Counted from the first letter of the stretch, positions 8,924 to 17,738 are shown. The stretch is 64,000 bases of DNA from Acidovorax sp. GW101-3H11 (GCF_001633105.1 NZ_LUKZ01000027.1:28767-92766), one strand, 5' to 3'. The notes: a model not told the origin generated them from the letters alone. A program made the numbers and translations.

Positions 8924-8952
8924 TTTCGCAAAAGGATTCATGGTTCGCGAAA
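8924..8952. promoter_or_regulatory. Inverted repeat upstream of the DUF2892/sigma unit
   Basis: TTTCGC at 8924-8929 and GCGAAA at 8947-8952 form a dyad with a 17-base spacer in the gap between the thiL stop and the DUF2892 start. It may be an operator or an extracytoplasmic-type promoter element. The symmetry is short, so confidence is low. Confidence 0.25.
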
Positions 8953-8980
8953 AAAAGTCGCTGCCCGTCACTGCTGCCCG

Positions 8981-9955
8981 TTAGCGGAAATGGTCGAACG
9001 AGGCATAACGGTGCTCCACCGCCTGCCCCTGCGCATCCACCAGCTGCAGGCCGGGCTCGGCCAGCACCGTGCCGATGCGCGTGACGGGCGTGCCGCTGGC
9101 CTGCGACGCGGCAGCCACGGCGTCGCGCCGGGCGGGGGGCGCGGTGAAAGCCAGCTCGTAGTCATCACCACCTGCCAGGGTGCATTGGCGGATCAATTCA
9201 AGGTCAAAATGGCCTTCTCCGCGCGATAGGTAAGCCTTTTCTGCTATCAAATTTGAAGTTTTGTGGGTGTCGATGCGCGCACCCACGCCCGAGGCCTTCA
9301 GGATGTGCGACAGGTCGCCCAGCAGGCCATCGCTCAGGTCCATGGCGCTGCTGGCAATGCCGCGCAGGGCCTGGCCCAGGGCCACACGGGGGGTGGGGCG
9401 CTCCAGCCGCTGGCGCGCGCGGGCCAGCACCTCGGCGGGCAGGGGGCGGTGGCCCAGCAGCGCCTCCAGCGCCAGCCGCGCGTCGCCCAGCGTGCCACTC
9501 ACATAGAGGTCGTCGCCGGGCCGCGCGCCGCTGCGCAGCAGGGCCTGGCCGGTGGGCACTTCGCCAAACACGGTGATGCAGAGGTTGAGCGGGCCCTGCG
9601 TGGTGTCGCCGCCCACCAGCTCGCAGCCATGGGCATCGGCCAGCGCCAGCAGTCCGCGCGAGAAACCCGCGAGCCAGGCTTCATCCACGCGGGGCAGCGA
9701 CAGGGCCAGGGTGAACGCGAGCGGGCGCGCACCACAGGCCGCCAGGTCCGACAGGTTCACGGCCAGCGCCTTGTGGCCCAGGGCTTCGGGGTCCACGTCG
9801 GCAAAAAAGTGGCGGCCCTCCACCAGCATGTCGCTGGAGATGGCCAACTGCATGCCGGGCGCAGGCGCCAGCAGCGCGCAGTCGTCGCCCACGCCCAGGG
9901 CGGCGCGGCGCACGGGGCGGGTGAAGTAGCGGGCAATCAGGTCGAATTCACCCAT
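8981..9955 (-). CDS. thiL: Thiamine-monophosphate kinase
   Basis: A 324-aa protein that phosphorylates thiamine monophosphate to the active cofactor thiamine diphosphate, using ATP. Visible landmarks are the start MGEFDLIARYFTRP, the Mg-binding loop GVGDDCALL near residue 30, DMLVEGRHFF, the helix HKALAVNLSDLAACGARP, DLSDGLLGDLSHI and LAGGDDYELAFTAPP. The ATG at 9955 is chosen because GEFDLI is the conserved N-terminus. Residues about 232-252 are encoded by a copy of a dispersed repeat (see 9198-9262), giving a loop some six residues longer than I recall for the E. coli enzyme. The GG(D/E)DYEL motif after it is intact, so the enzyme is probably active. Confidence 0.93.
   Translation of the reverse strand: MGEFDLIARYFTRPVRRAALGVGDDCALLAPAPGMQLAISSDMLVEGRHFFADVDPEALGHKALAVNLSDLAACGARPLAFTLALSLPRVDEAWLAGFSRGLLALADAHGCELVGGDTTQGPLNLCITVFGEVPTGQALLRSGARPGDDLYVSGTLGDARLALEALLGHRPLPAEVLARARQRLERPTPRVALGQALRGIASSAMDLSDGLLGDLSHILKASGVGARIDTHKTSNLIAEKAYLSRGEGHFDLELIRQCTLAGGDDYELAFTAPPARRDAVAAASQASGTPVTRIGTVLAEPGLQLVDAQGQAVEHRYASFDHFR
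9198..9262 (-). repeat. Dispersed repeat, family A, inside thiL
   Basis: Read on the minus strand this segment contains TTTGATAGC, then GCGCGGAGAAGGCCATTTTG followed by ACC. The same end, with one base changed, occurs at 32752-32807 upstream of ung, and related copies are at 50163-50211 and 58149-58205. It lies in frame within thiL and supplies about 20 codons. Confidence 0.7.
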
Positions 9956-10000
9956 GGCAGTGGTCGGCAATCCAGGAAACGTCAAAAAGGTTCATTGGCA

Positions 10001-10909
10001 TCAAGCACGGCTTTCTTGCGGAGAAAACCACTGCGCCCAGTGGTCGATGCAGGCCTGGATCTTGGGCAGCCGGTGCCTGCGGGTGAGGGTGATGGCGTGG
10101 ATGGGGCTGGGCTGCAGGTCCACGAAGGCAGCCAGCACGGGCGCAAGCAGCCCCTGGCGCACGAGGGGCTCGGCCACCACCGTGGCCAGCCGCGCAATGC
10201 CCAGGCCCTGCAGCGCCATGCGTGCGGTGATGGCCGTGCTGCCCGAGCGCCAGTGGCCCTCGGCCACCAGCTCCTGGGACGCACCGTCGATCAGAAAAGG
10301 CCAGTGGTTCAGAAAGGCCACTGCGCTGTTGGTGATGAGCCGGTGCCGGTGCAGGTCGCCAATCTGCTGCGGAACACCATGCGCCTGCAGGTAGCCCGGC
10401 GTGGCGTAAAGCGCGCGGGCCAGTGTGCCCAGCGGGCGCGCCACCACGGTGTCGGTCAGCGGCGGGCCGGTGCGGATGGCGATGTCGATGCCATCGCGCG
10501 CCATGTCGGCCATGCGGTCGTCCACCAGCAGCTCCACGCGCAGTTGCGGGTGCTTTTGTTGCAGGCTCTCGAAGCTGGGGATGAGCAGGTGCTCGGCCAC
10601 CACTGAGCTGGAGGCCACGCGTACCCAGCCGCTGGGCTGGCCGCTTTGCTGGGCGAACTCGCCTTCCAGTTCGTCGAGCGTGCCGGTGATGCGGCGGCAG
10701 TAGTCCAGAAAGGTCTGCCCCTCGGCCGTGAGCGTGAGGCCGTGCGTGCTGCGGTGGACCAGCCGCGCGCCGCAGGATTGTTCGATGCGCGCCAGCGTGC
10801 GCGAGACCTGGCTCACCGGCGCATCGCGCTCGCGCGCCACGGCCGACAGCGAGCCCAGGTCGGCCACGCGGGCAAACAGGTGCATGTCTTCAAAGCGGAT
10901 GTCGCGCAT
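10001..10909 (-). CDS. LysR-family transcriptional regulator
   Basis: A 302-aa LysR protein (MRDIRFEDMHLFARVADLGS). The helix-turn-helix SLSAVARERDAPVSQVSRTL is followed by RIEQSCGARLVHRSTHGLTL, and the effector domain of the CrgA/DmlR-like type contains DGIDIAIRTGPP. It is divergent from a small gene plus tautomerase pair at 11060-11682; a perfect 8-7-8 dyad at 10964-10986 lies in the promoter between them. It probably controls that pair. The gap to thiL on the same strand is 45 bp. Confidence 0.92.
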   Translation of the reverse strand: MRDIRFEDMHLFARVADLGSLSAVARERDAPVSQVSRTLARIEQSCGARLVHRSTHGLTLTAEGQTFLDYCRRITGTLDELEGEFAQQSGQPSGWVRVASSSVVAEHLLIPSFESLQQKHPQLRVELLVDDRMADMARDGIDIAIRTGPPLTDTVVARPLGTLARALYATPGYLQAHGVPQQIGDLHRHRLITNSAVAFLNHWPFLIDGASQELVAEGHWRSGSTAITARMALQGLGIARLATVVAEPLVRQGLLAPVLAAFVDLQPSPIHAITLTRRHRLPKIQACIDHWAQWFSPQESRA

Positions 10910-10963
10910 CGGGCAATGGTAACGGCGGGGCCTGGGAGCCTTTATCCGATGTGCCCTTGCAGT

Positions 10964-10986
10964 CGGCGCAAAACGCTGTTGCGCCG
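10964..10986. promoter_or_regulatory. Perfect dyad, likely LysR operator
   Basis: CGGCGCAA at 10964-10971 and TTGCGCCG at 10979-10986 are perfect inverted arms around a 7-base spacer, in the 150-bp gap between the divergent LysR gene and the tautomerase unit. The position fits a LysR recognition site; binding is inferred. Confidence 0.5.
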
Positions 10987-11059
10987 GGGGCGGTTTCCGG
11001 CTGGCGGGACGCTGCCTACAGTCGCTTCACCCCTTGCCAACATCCCGAAAGGAGCGGCC

Positions 11060-11302
11060 ATGCACCCCCACACGCATTCCTCCATGCATCCCGACGACTA
11101 CCAGCGCCTGCGCGAGCTGGCCAAGCTGCAAGCGCTGGAACTGCGCCAGCAAGCGATCCGCGATGCCCATGCCTGGCTGGCGGGTGTGCTGGTGCATGCC
11201 CTGCGCCGAGGGGCCCGCTGGCTTCGCCCCGGACGGCCCCAGGCCGTGCCCCCCCGTTTGTCCAACCTCCATGCCTCCACCCCATGCCAACCCTTGTCCT
11301 GA
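11060..11302 (+). CDS. Small hypothetical protein upstream of tautomerase
   Basis: An 80-aa protein starting MHPHTHSSMHPDDYQRLREL, with a His-rich N-terminus and then an amphipathic helical segment. The ATG at 11060 has an excellent ribosome site (AAAGGAG) 6 bases upstream, which is the main support for translation. Its 3' end overlaps the tautomerase start by 19 bases in another frame, so the two are likely translationally coupled. I do not recognise a family. It is probably controlled by the divergent LysR at 10001-10909. Confidence 0.6.
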   Translation: MHPHTHSSMHPDDYQRLRELAKLQALELRQQAIRDAHAWLAGVLVHALRRGARWLRPGRPQAVPPRLSNLHASTPCQPLS

Positions 11303-11682
11303 AAATCGCCCCGCTGCAAAACCCCGAGCGCTACCGGCAGCTCGCCAGTGCCCTCACTGACCTCACGGTCCAGCTGCTCGGCAAACGCCGCGAGGTGACG
11401 GCCGTGGTCATCGACGACCTGCCCAGTGCGCGCTGGCACATCGGTGGTGCGCCGGTCGAGCAGCCCACGGCCCTGCTGGAGATCAGCATCACGCAAGGCA
11501 CGAACACCGGGGAGGAGAAGGGCGCCTTCATCCAGGCCGCGTTTGCCGAGCTGCAGCGCCAGCTGGCCGGTGACGGCACGCTGGCACCAGCCAGCTACGT
11601 GGTGGTGCGGGAGCTGCCCGCCAGCGACTGGGGCTACGGCGGGCGCACGCAGCAGGCGCGCAAGCAGGCACTGGCGGCTTGA
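11284..11682 (+). CDS. 4-oxalocrotonate tautomerase-like protein
   Basis: A 132-aa protein beginning MPTLVLKIAPLQNPERYRQL. Removal of Met would expose the catalytic N-terminal proline of the tautomerase superfamily, and the start is fixed by that proline. The segment LTDLTVQLLGKRREVTAVVI then DDLP matches the beta-alpha-beta tautomerase unit. At 132 aa it is about twice the size of classical 4-OT (about 62 aa), resembling the longer family members. The overlap with the small upstream gene and the divergent LysR suggest an inducible detoxification or aromatic-degradation role; the substrate is unknown. Confidence 0.8.
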   Translation: MPTLVLKIAPLQNPERYRQLASALTDLTVQLLGKRREVTAVVIDDLPSARWHIGGAPVEQPTALLEISITQGTNTGEEKGAFIQAAFAELQRQLAGDGTLAPASYVVVRELPASDWGYGGRTQQARKQALAA

Positions 11683-11764
11683 CGCTCATACCGGTACGCG
11701 TTCAAAAATCCATGACGCTGCGCGCCACCCGCAGCTGATGAAACCGACGCGGCCCGAGCCAGCG

Positions 11765-11887
11765 CCCCCGTGCAAGGGCCGCCAAGCCGCTCTGACGGCG
11801 CTTCGCTTGCGTGCACCGGGGGCGTCCCCCTCCCGCCTTGCGCAGCAAGGCGAGAGAGGGGGAAGGCGCGGAGCGACTCAGGGGGTG
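11765..11887 (-). repeat. Dispersed 3'-end element, family B
   Basis: The stretch GCAAGGGCCGCC is followed by GTCCCCCTCCCG, an inverted repeat CCTTGCGCAGCAAGG, then GAGGGGGAAGGCGCG and CAGGGGGT. Related copies are at 51205-51310, 52890-52987 and, inverted, at 35708-35780. The CAGGGGGT end lies 8 bases after the stop of the ybdK-like gene at 11895. Read in that gene's direction, the element follows the stop and can fold strongly, so it may end transcription from both convergent genes. Confidence 0.7.
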
Positions 11888-11894
11888 TTTCACT

Positions 11895-13034
11895 TCAGGC
11901 GGGCGCGCCGCGAAAGCGCTGCGCTGCCTGGCGGCTCACCTCGGCGAGCAGCTGCTCTTCGCTCTGGCGCTGGCGCAGCCAGCGGGCGTCGTTCTGGCCC
12001 GCTTCCACCTCGGTGCGCAGCATGTGCATGGCGCTCGATGCACCCTGCACGGCGGCGTGGCCTGCAATCTTGTCCATGGTGCGCAGGATGTGTTCGCGCA
12101 GCGGCATGTGGTCGCCCGTGGCCGGGTCCACATACACCGCGTCCATGCCAAAGCGGCAGGCCTGGAAGCGGTTGTAGGTGTACACAAGGTAGTCGTCCTC
12201 TTCCGGCATGAAGGGCTGGTCGGCCAGGAACCAGGCGCCCAGCGACTGCACGTAGCCTGCGAGGGCTGCGGCGCGTTCGATGGTGAGCGGCGTGTCGAAC
12301 ACGCGGATCTCGATGGTGCCGAACTCGGGCTTGGGGCGGATGTCCCAGTAAAAGTCCTTCATGCTCTTGACCACGCCGGTGCGCGTCATCTTGTCGAAGT
12401 AGGCCTCGAAATCCGTCCAGGTGAGTGCCATGGGTGCGCGGCCCGAGAGCGGGAACGCAAACACCGAGTTCAGCCGCGCCGAATCAAACGCCGTGTCCTG
12501 CCCCTGCACATAAGGGCTGGATGCCGACAGCGCGATGAAGTGCGGGATGTAGCGCGACATGCGGTGCAGCATCAAGAGCGCGGCATCTGCATCGGGGCAG
12601 CCGATGTGCACATGCTGGCCGAAGATGGTGAACTGCTTGGAGAGGTAGCCGTACAGCTCCGACAGCTCGCGAAAACGCGGCTTGTCGTAGATGCGGCGCT
12701 CGTGCCACTGCTGGAACGGGTGTGTGCCGCCACCCACCACGGCAATGTTGAGCTTGTCCGCGCTTTTCACCAGCGCATCGCGGATGGGTGTGAGCTGGCC
12801 CAGCACCTCGCTGGCCGAGTGGCAGATGCCGGTGGAGATTTCGATCATGCTGTTCGTCATCTCGGGCACCACGCTGCCGGGCAGCGGGGTCTTCTTCATG
12901 AGGCGCAGCATGTCCTCGGCGTAGGGCGCGAGGTCGTAGTCGTTGGTGTTGACGAGCTGCAGCTCCAGCTCCACGCCCAGCGTCAGCGGTTCGGAATGGT
13001 TGAAGGCTTCAAGACTCACGGTGGTTGTCTCCAT
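11895..13034 (-). CDS. ybdK: YbdK-type carboxylate-amine ligase (glutamate-cysteine ligase 2 family)
   Basis: A 379-aa protein, close to the 372 aa of E. coli YbdK. The motif [13 protein letters not shown] near residue 16 holds the metal/glutamate-binding acidic residues of the glutamate-cysteine ligase superfamily. Other landmarks are [39 protein letters not shown] and [20 protein letters not shown]. Members form a gamma-glutamyl amide bond with weak glutamate-cysteine ligase activity, but the in vivo role is unclear. The start overlaps the end of the upstream antiporter gene by 26 bases, implying cotranscription, perhaps in thiol or electrophile stress. Confidence 0.88.
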   Translation of the reverse strand: METTTVSLEAFNHSEPLTLGVELELQLVNTNDYDLAPYAEDMLRLMKKTPLPGSVVPEMTNSMIEISTGICHSASEVLGQLTPIRDALVKSADKLNIAVVGGGTHPFQQWHERRIYDKPRFRELSELYGYLSKQFTIFGQHVHIGCPDADAALLMLHRMSRYIPHFIALSASSPYVQGQDTAFDSARLNSVFAFPLSGRAPMALTWTDFEAYFDKMTRTGVVKSMKDFYWDIRPKPEFGTIEIRVFDTPLTIERAAALAGYVQSLGAWFLADQPFMPEEDDYLVYTYNRFQACRFGMDAVYVDPATGDHMPLREHILRTMDKIAGHAAVQGASSAMHMLRTEVEAGQNDARWLRQRQSEEQLLAEVSRQAAQRFRGAPA

Positions 13035-14268
13035 GGTTGGCTCGGGTCAGCGGCGCCCAGGGTTTGGAGCTTTCGCCCGCACGGTAAATGGCCACGGTGG
13101 CGATGACCGCGCCAAACACCTCCATCAGCAAAATGGCGGGCAGCGCCACCCCGGCAATCACATGGCCGGTGGAGGGCGAGGCCAGCACGAATTGCGAGGC
13201 GATCAGCAGCGCGATGGACGACATGGGCGTCATCGCACAGCCCACCCACAGCGCCTGCTTCCAGCTCGCGCCGCTGCCCACGTTGCCCAGCGCCACACCG
13301 GTGGCCTTGGCCACCAGGCGCACGGCAATCAGGGCCAGCACCACGCCGGCCACGGGGGCGCTCCAGTCGGCCTGCGCGGCCACGGTGGAGACCAGCACGA
13401 ACATCAGCATGGTGAGCAGCGAGGACGCATTGCCCAGCTGGCGCGGCCAGGCCCAGGGGCGCGGGTTGAGCTGCTTGAGCAACATGCCTGCCAGCAGCGC
13501 CGCCAGGGGGGCGGAGCCGCCCATGTGCGCGGCCACGGCCGTGCCTGCCGCCACCAGGGCCAGGAACAGCATGGAGGTGTTTTCGCTCGTGGGGCTCATG
13601 AAACGCAGCGCCATGCGCAGCACCAGGGCCAGCACGGCCGCCACCACAATCGACACGCCCAGCACCACCACCACGGGCGAGACGGTTTCGAGCACGGTGA
13701 GGCTCTGGCGGTTGATGAGTTCGGCCTTGGCGCTGCCCAGCGTGAGCGCGTACAGCGTGGACAAGGTGGTGAGCACGATGGCGCGTTCCGTCACCGGGCC
13801 CGCAGCGCGGGTGTCGGCCACCACGCGGGTGAGCACGGCGGGCGATGCGGCCAGCGCCACCAGCGCCAGCGGCCCGGCCACCTGCGTGGGCAGCTGCAGC
13901 CACACCAGCACCCAGTACACGGCAAAGTAGGTCAGTACCGATTCGGCAATGCTCTGCACCAGCACCATGGGGTTGTGGCGGAACCAGCGCAGCGGGATGC
14001 GCCCACCACATTCAAACAGCACGATGGCCACGCCCAGCTCCAGCAGGAACAGGCCGATGCCCTGCAGCGGCCACACGGCGCCGCTGAAGCCGGCCAGGCC
14101 CGCTGCCGTGCCCACCAGCGAATAACCGACCACCTTGGGCAGCCCGGTGTGGCGCTGCGTCAGGTAGCCCGCCATGGCGGCCACCGCCAGCAGCAGCGAC
14201 CATTGCACTGTGGGCAGCCCGGCCGAGGGGCGCAGCCACTGCGCCCAAAAGCTCAGGATTTCATTCAT
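13009..14268 (-). CDS. Cation:proton antiporter (CPA2/KefB-like membrane domain)
   Basis: A 419-aa protein with about a dozen hydrophobic segments and no C-terminal TrkA-N domain. Recognisable Na+/H+ exchanger features include [20 protein letters not shown], which matches the acidic-residue helix of CPA2 transporters, and a late helix [17 protein letters not shown]. The ATG at 14268 ([11 protein letters not shown]) is preferred over the open frame to 14343, whose extra residues are not membrane-like. It overlaps the YbdK-type gene downstream by 26 bases. KefB/KefC antiporters are glutathione-gated, so pairing with a glutamyl ligase-like gene is suggestive but not proof of a link. Confidence 0.85.
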   Translation of the reverse strand: MNEILSFWAQWLRPSAGLPTVQWSLLLAVAAMAGYLTQRHTGLPKVVGYSLVGTAAGLAGFSGAVWPLQGIGLFLLELGVAIVLFECGGRIPLRWFRHNPMVLVQSIAESVLTYFAVYWVLVWLQLPTQVAGPLALVALAASPAVLTRVVADTRAAGPVTERAIVLTTLSTLYALTLGSAKAELINRQSLTVLETVSPVVVVLGVSIVVAAVLALVLRMALRFMSPTSENTSMLFLALVAAGTAVAAHMGGSAPLAALLAGMLLKQLNPRPWAWPRQLGNASSLLTMLMFVLVSTVAAQADWSAPVAGVVLALIAVRLVAKATGVALGNVGSGASWKQALWVGCAMTPMSSIALLIASQFVLASPSTGHVIAGVALPAILLMEVFGAVIATVAIYRAGESSKPWAPLTRANHGDNHRES

Positions 14269-14440
14269 GTCATGGGACCTCTGCGTCAGACGGGCAACGG
14301 GTGCCCGGTGGTGTGAAGGGCAGGCACACAAGCCCTCCGCCAATGGGAGGGGGTGCGCTGGGGATAGGCCCCCGAATTTACAGGCGGAAACACATCGCCC
14401 GTGTAGGACAGGGGCGGTGGTTGCTGCGGTCGGGCTGCCG

Positions 14441-16450
14441 CTATGCAGCGACCGTGGGTGTGCTGCGCTCGGGTTTGAAGAAGCTCAGTGGTGCTGTGCG
14501 CAGGCGTGCGCGGATGGCCGCGTAGATGCGCGAGCGGTCCACGCCGCTCACGTTCTGGGCGCGCAGCGCCAGGCGGAAGGCCAGGTAGAAGCTCACCGAC
14601 ACATTCAAGGCGCCAAGGAAGGGCAGCGAGGCCACGGCCCACCAGAAGGCGGGCATGTGCAGCACCTGCAGGCCCAGTGTGGCGCTGGCAGCCGCCACCT
14701 GGCCCGTGGACAGCGTGACGTGGCGCACGTCCAGCCCCAGCCCGAAGAAGGCGGCAAAGACGGGCACCAGGCCCAGCATGAAACCGAGCGAGATGTTGGC
14801 CGCGAAGCCCGAGAGGTTTTCGCGCAGGAAGCGGGCCCAGCGTGTGGCGCGTTCAGCCCCCAGCAGCCGCGTGATGCGTGGGTTGTAGTGCATGGCCGAG
14901 TCCAGGCGGTGCAGCACGAACCAGTTCTCCGTCCAGCCCGCGATGATGCTCGACGCAAACAGCAACACCCCGGTGAAGGCCGCAAAGAACAGCGAAGGGC
15001 CGAGCAGGTGCAGGGACTCGAACACATGTTCGGCCTGCTTCTCGCTGATGGCCGGGGCGCCGGTGGCCAGCGCAATCGCCGTGGCCAAGGCCAGCACAGC
15101 CGGGAACACCACCAGCACATTGCCCAGCACGGCCGCCACTTGCGAGCGCACCAGGTGCGTGATCTCGTCCACAAAGGACTCGATGGCGTCGCCCGTGCCC
15201 AGCTCCTTGAGCTTGGCCGCCATGGCAGGCGCGGTCATGGCGGGCTGCTTGGTGGCCACGGTGAAATGCAGCAGCTGGATCAGCACAAAACTCACGGCGT
15301 AGTTGATGCCTGCCATGAACCCGCCCCAGAACGCCGACAGCGCCAGGGCATAGAGGCCGAACTTGGCCAGGGTGGTGAAGGCCATCAGGGCACCACCACC
15401 GGCCGCCTTTCTGAGCATGGAGCGGTATTCGGCGCCCGTGCGGGTGATGTAGTGTTCGCCGGTTTCGGCACTGCGCTCGGCCACCTTGGCCGCCAGCAAC
15501 GAAGAGTTGGCGGCAAACAGCGCGCGCAGGCTGCGCCGCTCCTGTCCCACCATCACCAGGTGCGCCATGAGGCGCGCGGCGGTGACCGCCGGTTTGGGCG
15601 ACAGCAGGCAGTCCAGCAGCTCACGCACACGCAGGATGCGCTCGCGCAGCTGCCGCAGGCGGAACACCAGCCCCACCGAGATGCCGTTCTCTTCAAAGTG
15701 GGCGTACACCGTGGCCGCCGCTGCGCGGCAGGCCTCCAGTCGCTCGCGCAGGCGCTGGGCGCATTCGTTGAGGCGGTCGGGCGTGCGCAGCGCGTGCAGC
15801 ACTTCCACGCGCAGGCTTTCCACATCGCGGATGAGGGCATGGAACGGCTGGCCCTCGCGCGCGGATTCGGTCATGCGCAGCCGCAGCTCGGGGGCAAACC
15901 CGGTCGAGAGGATCTGGCCTGCGCAGTAGGTGATGGCATCGAGCAAGGCCCGGTGCCAGAGCGTGGCACCGCCTGCGGTGCCTTCGGCATCGGCGGGCGC
16001 CAGCAGCCCGACCAGGCGGGTGAGCTGGGTTTCGTCGAGTGCCGCCAGCCACTGGGCATCAAAGGCGCTGGGCAGCGCCAGCATGAACAGCTCGGACGCA
16101 TCGATGGTCTCGGGGCTGCCCGGCAGCAGCTTGGTGCGCAGCCGTTCGGCCACCTCGCTGACCAGGGCCGTGCGCGGGGCAAAGCCAAAGTCGGCCAGCA
16201 AGGTGGTGATGTCCACCTGGTCCACCAGCGTGGACCACCAGGCCTGCAGCCGCTGCTGGGTGTCGGGGCGGGCAGCCACGGTGTCTAGGAAAAGCTGCAC
16301 CCGCTCCAGCGACGCGGGCACGGAGTCGCGCTTTCCGCGCACCCAGTCCAGCAGGTTGATGAGCCACAGGTGGCGGTGGGCCAGGTCGGCAGCAGGGTCC
16401 AGCGCTGCGAGCAGGCTGGCCAGGTCTTTGGGGGCTACGCCAATTTTCAT
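14441..16450 (-). CDS. Membrane protein of the family annotated site-specific recombinase (COG4389)
   Basis: A 669-aa protein starting MKIGVAPKDLASLLAALDPA. The N-terminal half is soluble and helical; the C-terminal half has several strong hydrophobic segments (for example GALMAFTTLAKFGLYALALS and VLGNVLVVFPAVLALATAIA) and ends in FFKPERSTPTVAA. It resembles the family often labelled site-specific recombinase after a gonococcal gene. I see no tyrosine- or serine-recombinase motif, so that label is doubtful and a membrane role is more likely. The frame continues to 16501, but the ATG at 16450 is the better start because the added residues derive from a dispersed repeat. Confidence 0.8.
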   Translation of the reverse strand: MKIGVAPKDLASLLAALDPAADLAHRHLWLINLLDWVRGKRDSVPASLERVQLFLDTVAARPDTQQRLQAWWSTLVDQVDITTLLADFGFAPRTALVSEVAERLRTKLLPGSPETIDASELFMLALPSAFDAQWLAALDETQLTRLVGLLAPADAEGTAGGATLWHRALLDAITYCAGQILSTGFAPELRLRMTESAREGQPFHALIRDVESLRVEVLHALRTPDRLNECAQRLRERLEACRAAAATVYAHFEENGISVGLVFRLRQLRERILRVRELLDCLLSPKPAVTAARLMAHLVMVGQERRSLRALFAANSSLLAAKVAERSAETGEHYITRTGAEYRSMLRKAAGGGALMAFTTLAKFGLYALALSAFWGGFMAGINYAVSFVLIQLLHFTVATKQPAMTAPAMAAKLKELGTGDAIESFVDEITHLVRSQVAAVLGNVLVVFPAVLALATAIALATGAPAISEKQAEHVFESLHLLGPSLFFAAFTGVLLFASSIIAGWTENWFVLHRLDSAMHYNPRITRLLGAERATRWARFLRENLSGFAANISLGFMLGLVPVFAAFFGLGLDVRHVTLSTGQVAAASATLGLQVLHMPAFWWAVASLPFLGALNVSVSFYLAFRLALRAQNVSGVDRSRIYAAIRARLRTAPLSFFKPERSTPTVAA

Positions 16451-16452
16451 CG

Positions 16453-16522
16453 CCGGGCCGCCCCAAGATGAAAAGCGGCCCCCTCGGGGGGCAGCGACCA
16501 CACGGAGTGGGGAGCGTGGGGG
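16453..16522 (-). repeat. Dispersed 3'-end element, variant of family B
   Basis: The segment holds GCGGCCCCCTCGGGGGGCAG with a CCCCC/GGGGG core, then GGAGTGGGGAGCGTGGGGGT. It lies 10 bases downstream of the apaG stop when read in the apaG direction, and just before the next gene. Its position relative to the stop codon matches the other family B copies, although the sequence differs more. Confidence 0.55.
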
Positions 16523-16532
16523 TAATAGTTTT

Positions 16533-16940
16533 TCAATGCAGCACCCGTCCGCTCAAGGGGTTGCCTGAGGGGCCGTGGCCCAGCGCTTCCAGCACAAACA
16601 GGGGCACCGGGGTGTTGAAGGGCGCTCCATCTTCGGCCACGCAGTGGAAGGTGCCATGCATGGTGCCGCTGGCAGTGCGCAGTCGGCAGCCGCTGGTGTA
16701 CTGGAACGACTCGCCGGGCTTGAGCAGGGGCTGTTGCCCCACCACCCCCAGGCCTTTGACCTCTTCGGTGTGGCCCCGGGCGTCGCTGATGATCCAGTGC
16801 CGGGAGATCAGCTGCGCAGGCTCTTCCCCGGAATTGGTGATGGTGATGGTGTAGGCGAAGCTGAACACCCCGGAGTCCGGCGCGGACTGCTCGGGCAGGT
16901 ATTCGGGCAGCACTTCCACGTCAAACTGGTACTTTGGCAT
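16533..16940 (-). CDS. apaG: ApaG protein
   Basis: A 135-aa single-domain protein with the ApaG/DUF525 beta-sandwich signature: VEVLPEYLPEQS, FAYTITITNSGEEPAQLISR, HWIISDARGHTEEVKGLGVV GQQP, and GTMHGTFHCVAEDG near the C-terminus. E. coli ApaG is 125 aa. ApaG has been linked to Co2+/Mg2+ efflux and diadenosine tetraphosphate phenotypes, but its biochemical role is unresolved. It is divergent from rpe with an 89-bp gap, a neighbourhood I recall as common in betaproteobacteria. Confidence 0.95.
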   Translation of the reverse strand: MPKYQFDVEVLPEYLPEQSAPDSGVFSFAYTITITNSGEEPAQLISRHWIISDARGHTEEVKGLGVVGQQPLLKPGESFQYTSGCRLRTASGTMHGTFHCVAEDGAPFNTPVPLFVLEALGHGPSGNPLSGRVLH

Positions 16941-17029
16941 GGGGCGAATGGTAACGCTGCAAGTCCGTTTCCTGGGGGCTTGACGTCCTCAAAACCCCCA
17001 CGCTTTCTGCGCTTTGCGACAATCGGGGG

Positions 17030-17713
17030 ATGAGCCGCACATTCCAAATCGCCCCCTCGATCCTCTCTGCCGACTTTGCCCGCCTGGGCGAAGAAGTGCG
17101 CAACGTCATTGCCGCTGGCGCCGACTGGATCCACTTCGACGTGATGGACAACCATTACGTGCCCAACCTCACCTTCGGCCCCATGGTGTGCCAGGCCCTC
17201 AAGCCGCATGCCAAAACGCCAGCAGGCGTGGCCGTGCCGATCGACGTGCACCTGATGATCCAGCCGGTGGACGCCCTGGCCGCTGCGTTTGCCGACGCGG
17301 GTGCGGACTACATCAGCTTCCACCCCGATGCTTCGGGCCATGTGCACCGTAGCATCCAGGCCATCCGCTCCAAGGGCGTGAAGCCCGGCCTGGTGTTCAA
17401 CCCGGCTGAGCCCTTGGATGTGCTCGACTGGGTGATCGACGACATCGACCTCATCCTCATCATGAGCGTGAACCCCGGCTTTGGCGGCCAGAGCTTCATC
17501 GACTCCGCTCTGCGCAAGATCGAAGCCGTGCGCAAACGCATCGACGCCTCGGGCAAGGACATTCGCCTGGAGGTGGATGGCGGCATCAAGGCCGACAACA
17601 TCCGCCGCGTGGCCGACGCGGGCGCCGACACCTTTGTGGCGGGCAGCGCAATTTTTGGCAAGCCTGACTACAAGGGCGTGATCGACGCCATGCGCGTGCA
17701 ACTGGCGGCTTAA
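17030..17713 (+). CDS. rpe: Ribulose-phosphate 3-epimerase
   Basis: A 227-aa TIM-barrel enzyme that interconverts D-ribulose 5-phosphate and D-xylulose 5-phosphate in the pentose phosphate pathway. Visible motifs: [16 protein letters not shown] at the N-terminus, [17 protein letters not shown] with the metal-binding His and catalytic Asp, [18 protein letters not shown] and [20 protein letters not shown], which holds the second catalytic Asp. Full length for the family. In many betaproteobacteria rpe is followed directly by gph and trpE; here the next gene is a convergent histidine kinase and gph is about 6.5 kb away. Confidence 0.97.
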   Translation: MSRTFQIAPSILSADFARLGEEVRNVIAAGADWIHFDVMDNHYVPNLTFGPMVCQALKPHAKTPAGVAVPIDVHLMIQPVDALAAAFADAGADYISFHPDASGHVHRSIQAIRSKGVKPGLVFNPAEPLDVLDWVIDDIDLILIMSVNPGFGGQSFIDSALRKIEAVRKRIDASGKDIRLEVDGGIKADNIRRVADAGADTFVAGSAIFGKPDYKGVIDAMRVQLAA

Positions 17714-17738
17714 GGGCCGCTGGATGACGGGCGGGATG

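Noticed and set aside
14174-16288. A 704-codon open frame on the + strand
   Set aside because: It is the shadow of the membrane protein at 14441-16450 and is Gly/Gln/His-rich without a recognisable motif.
14441-16450. Mobile element suggested by the site-specific recombinase label
   Set aside because: No integrase or resolvase motif, no flanking repeats, no cargo; neighbours are normal housekeeping genes.
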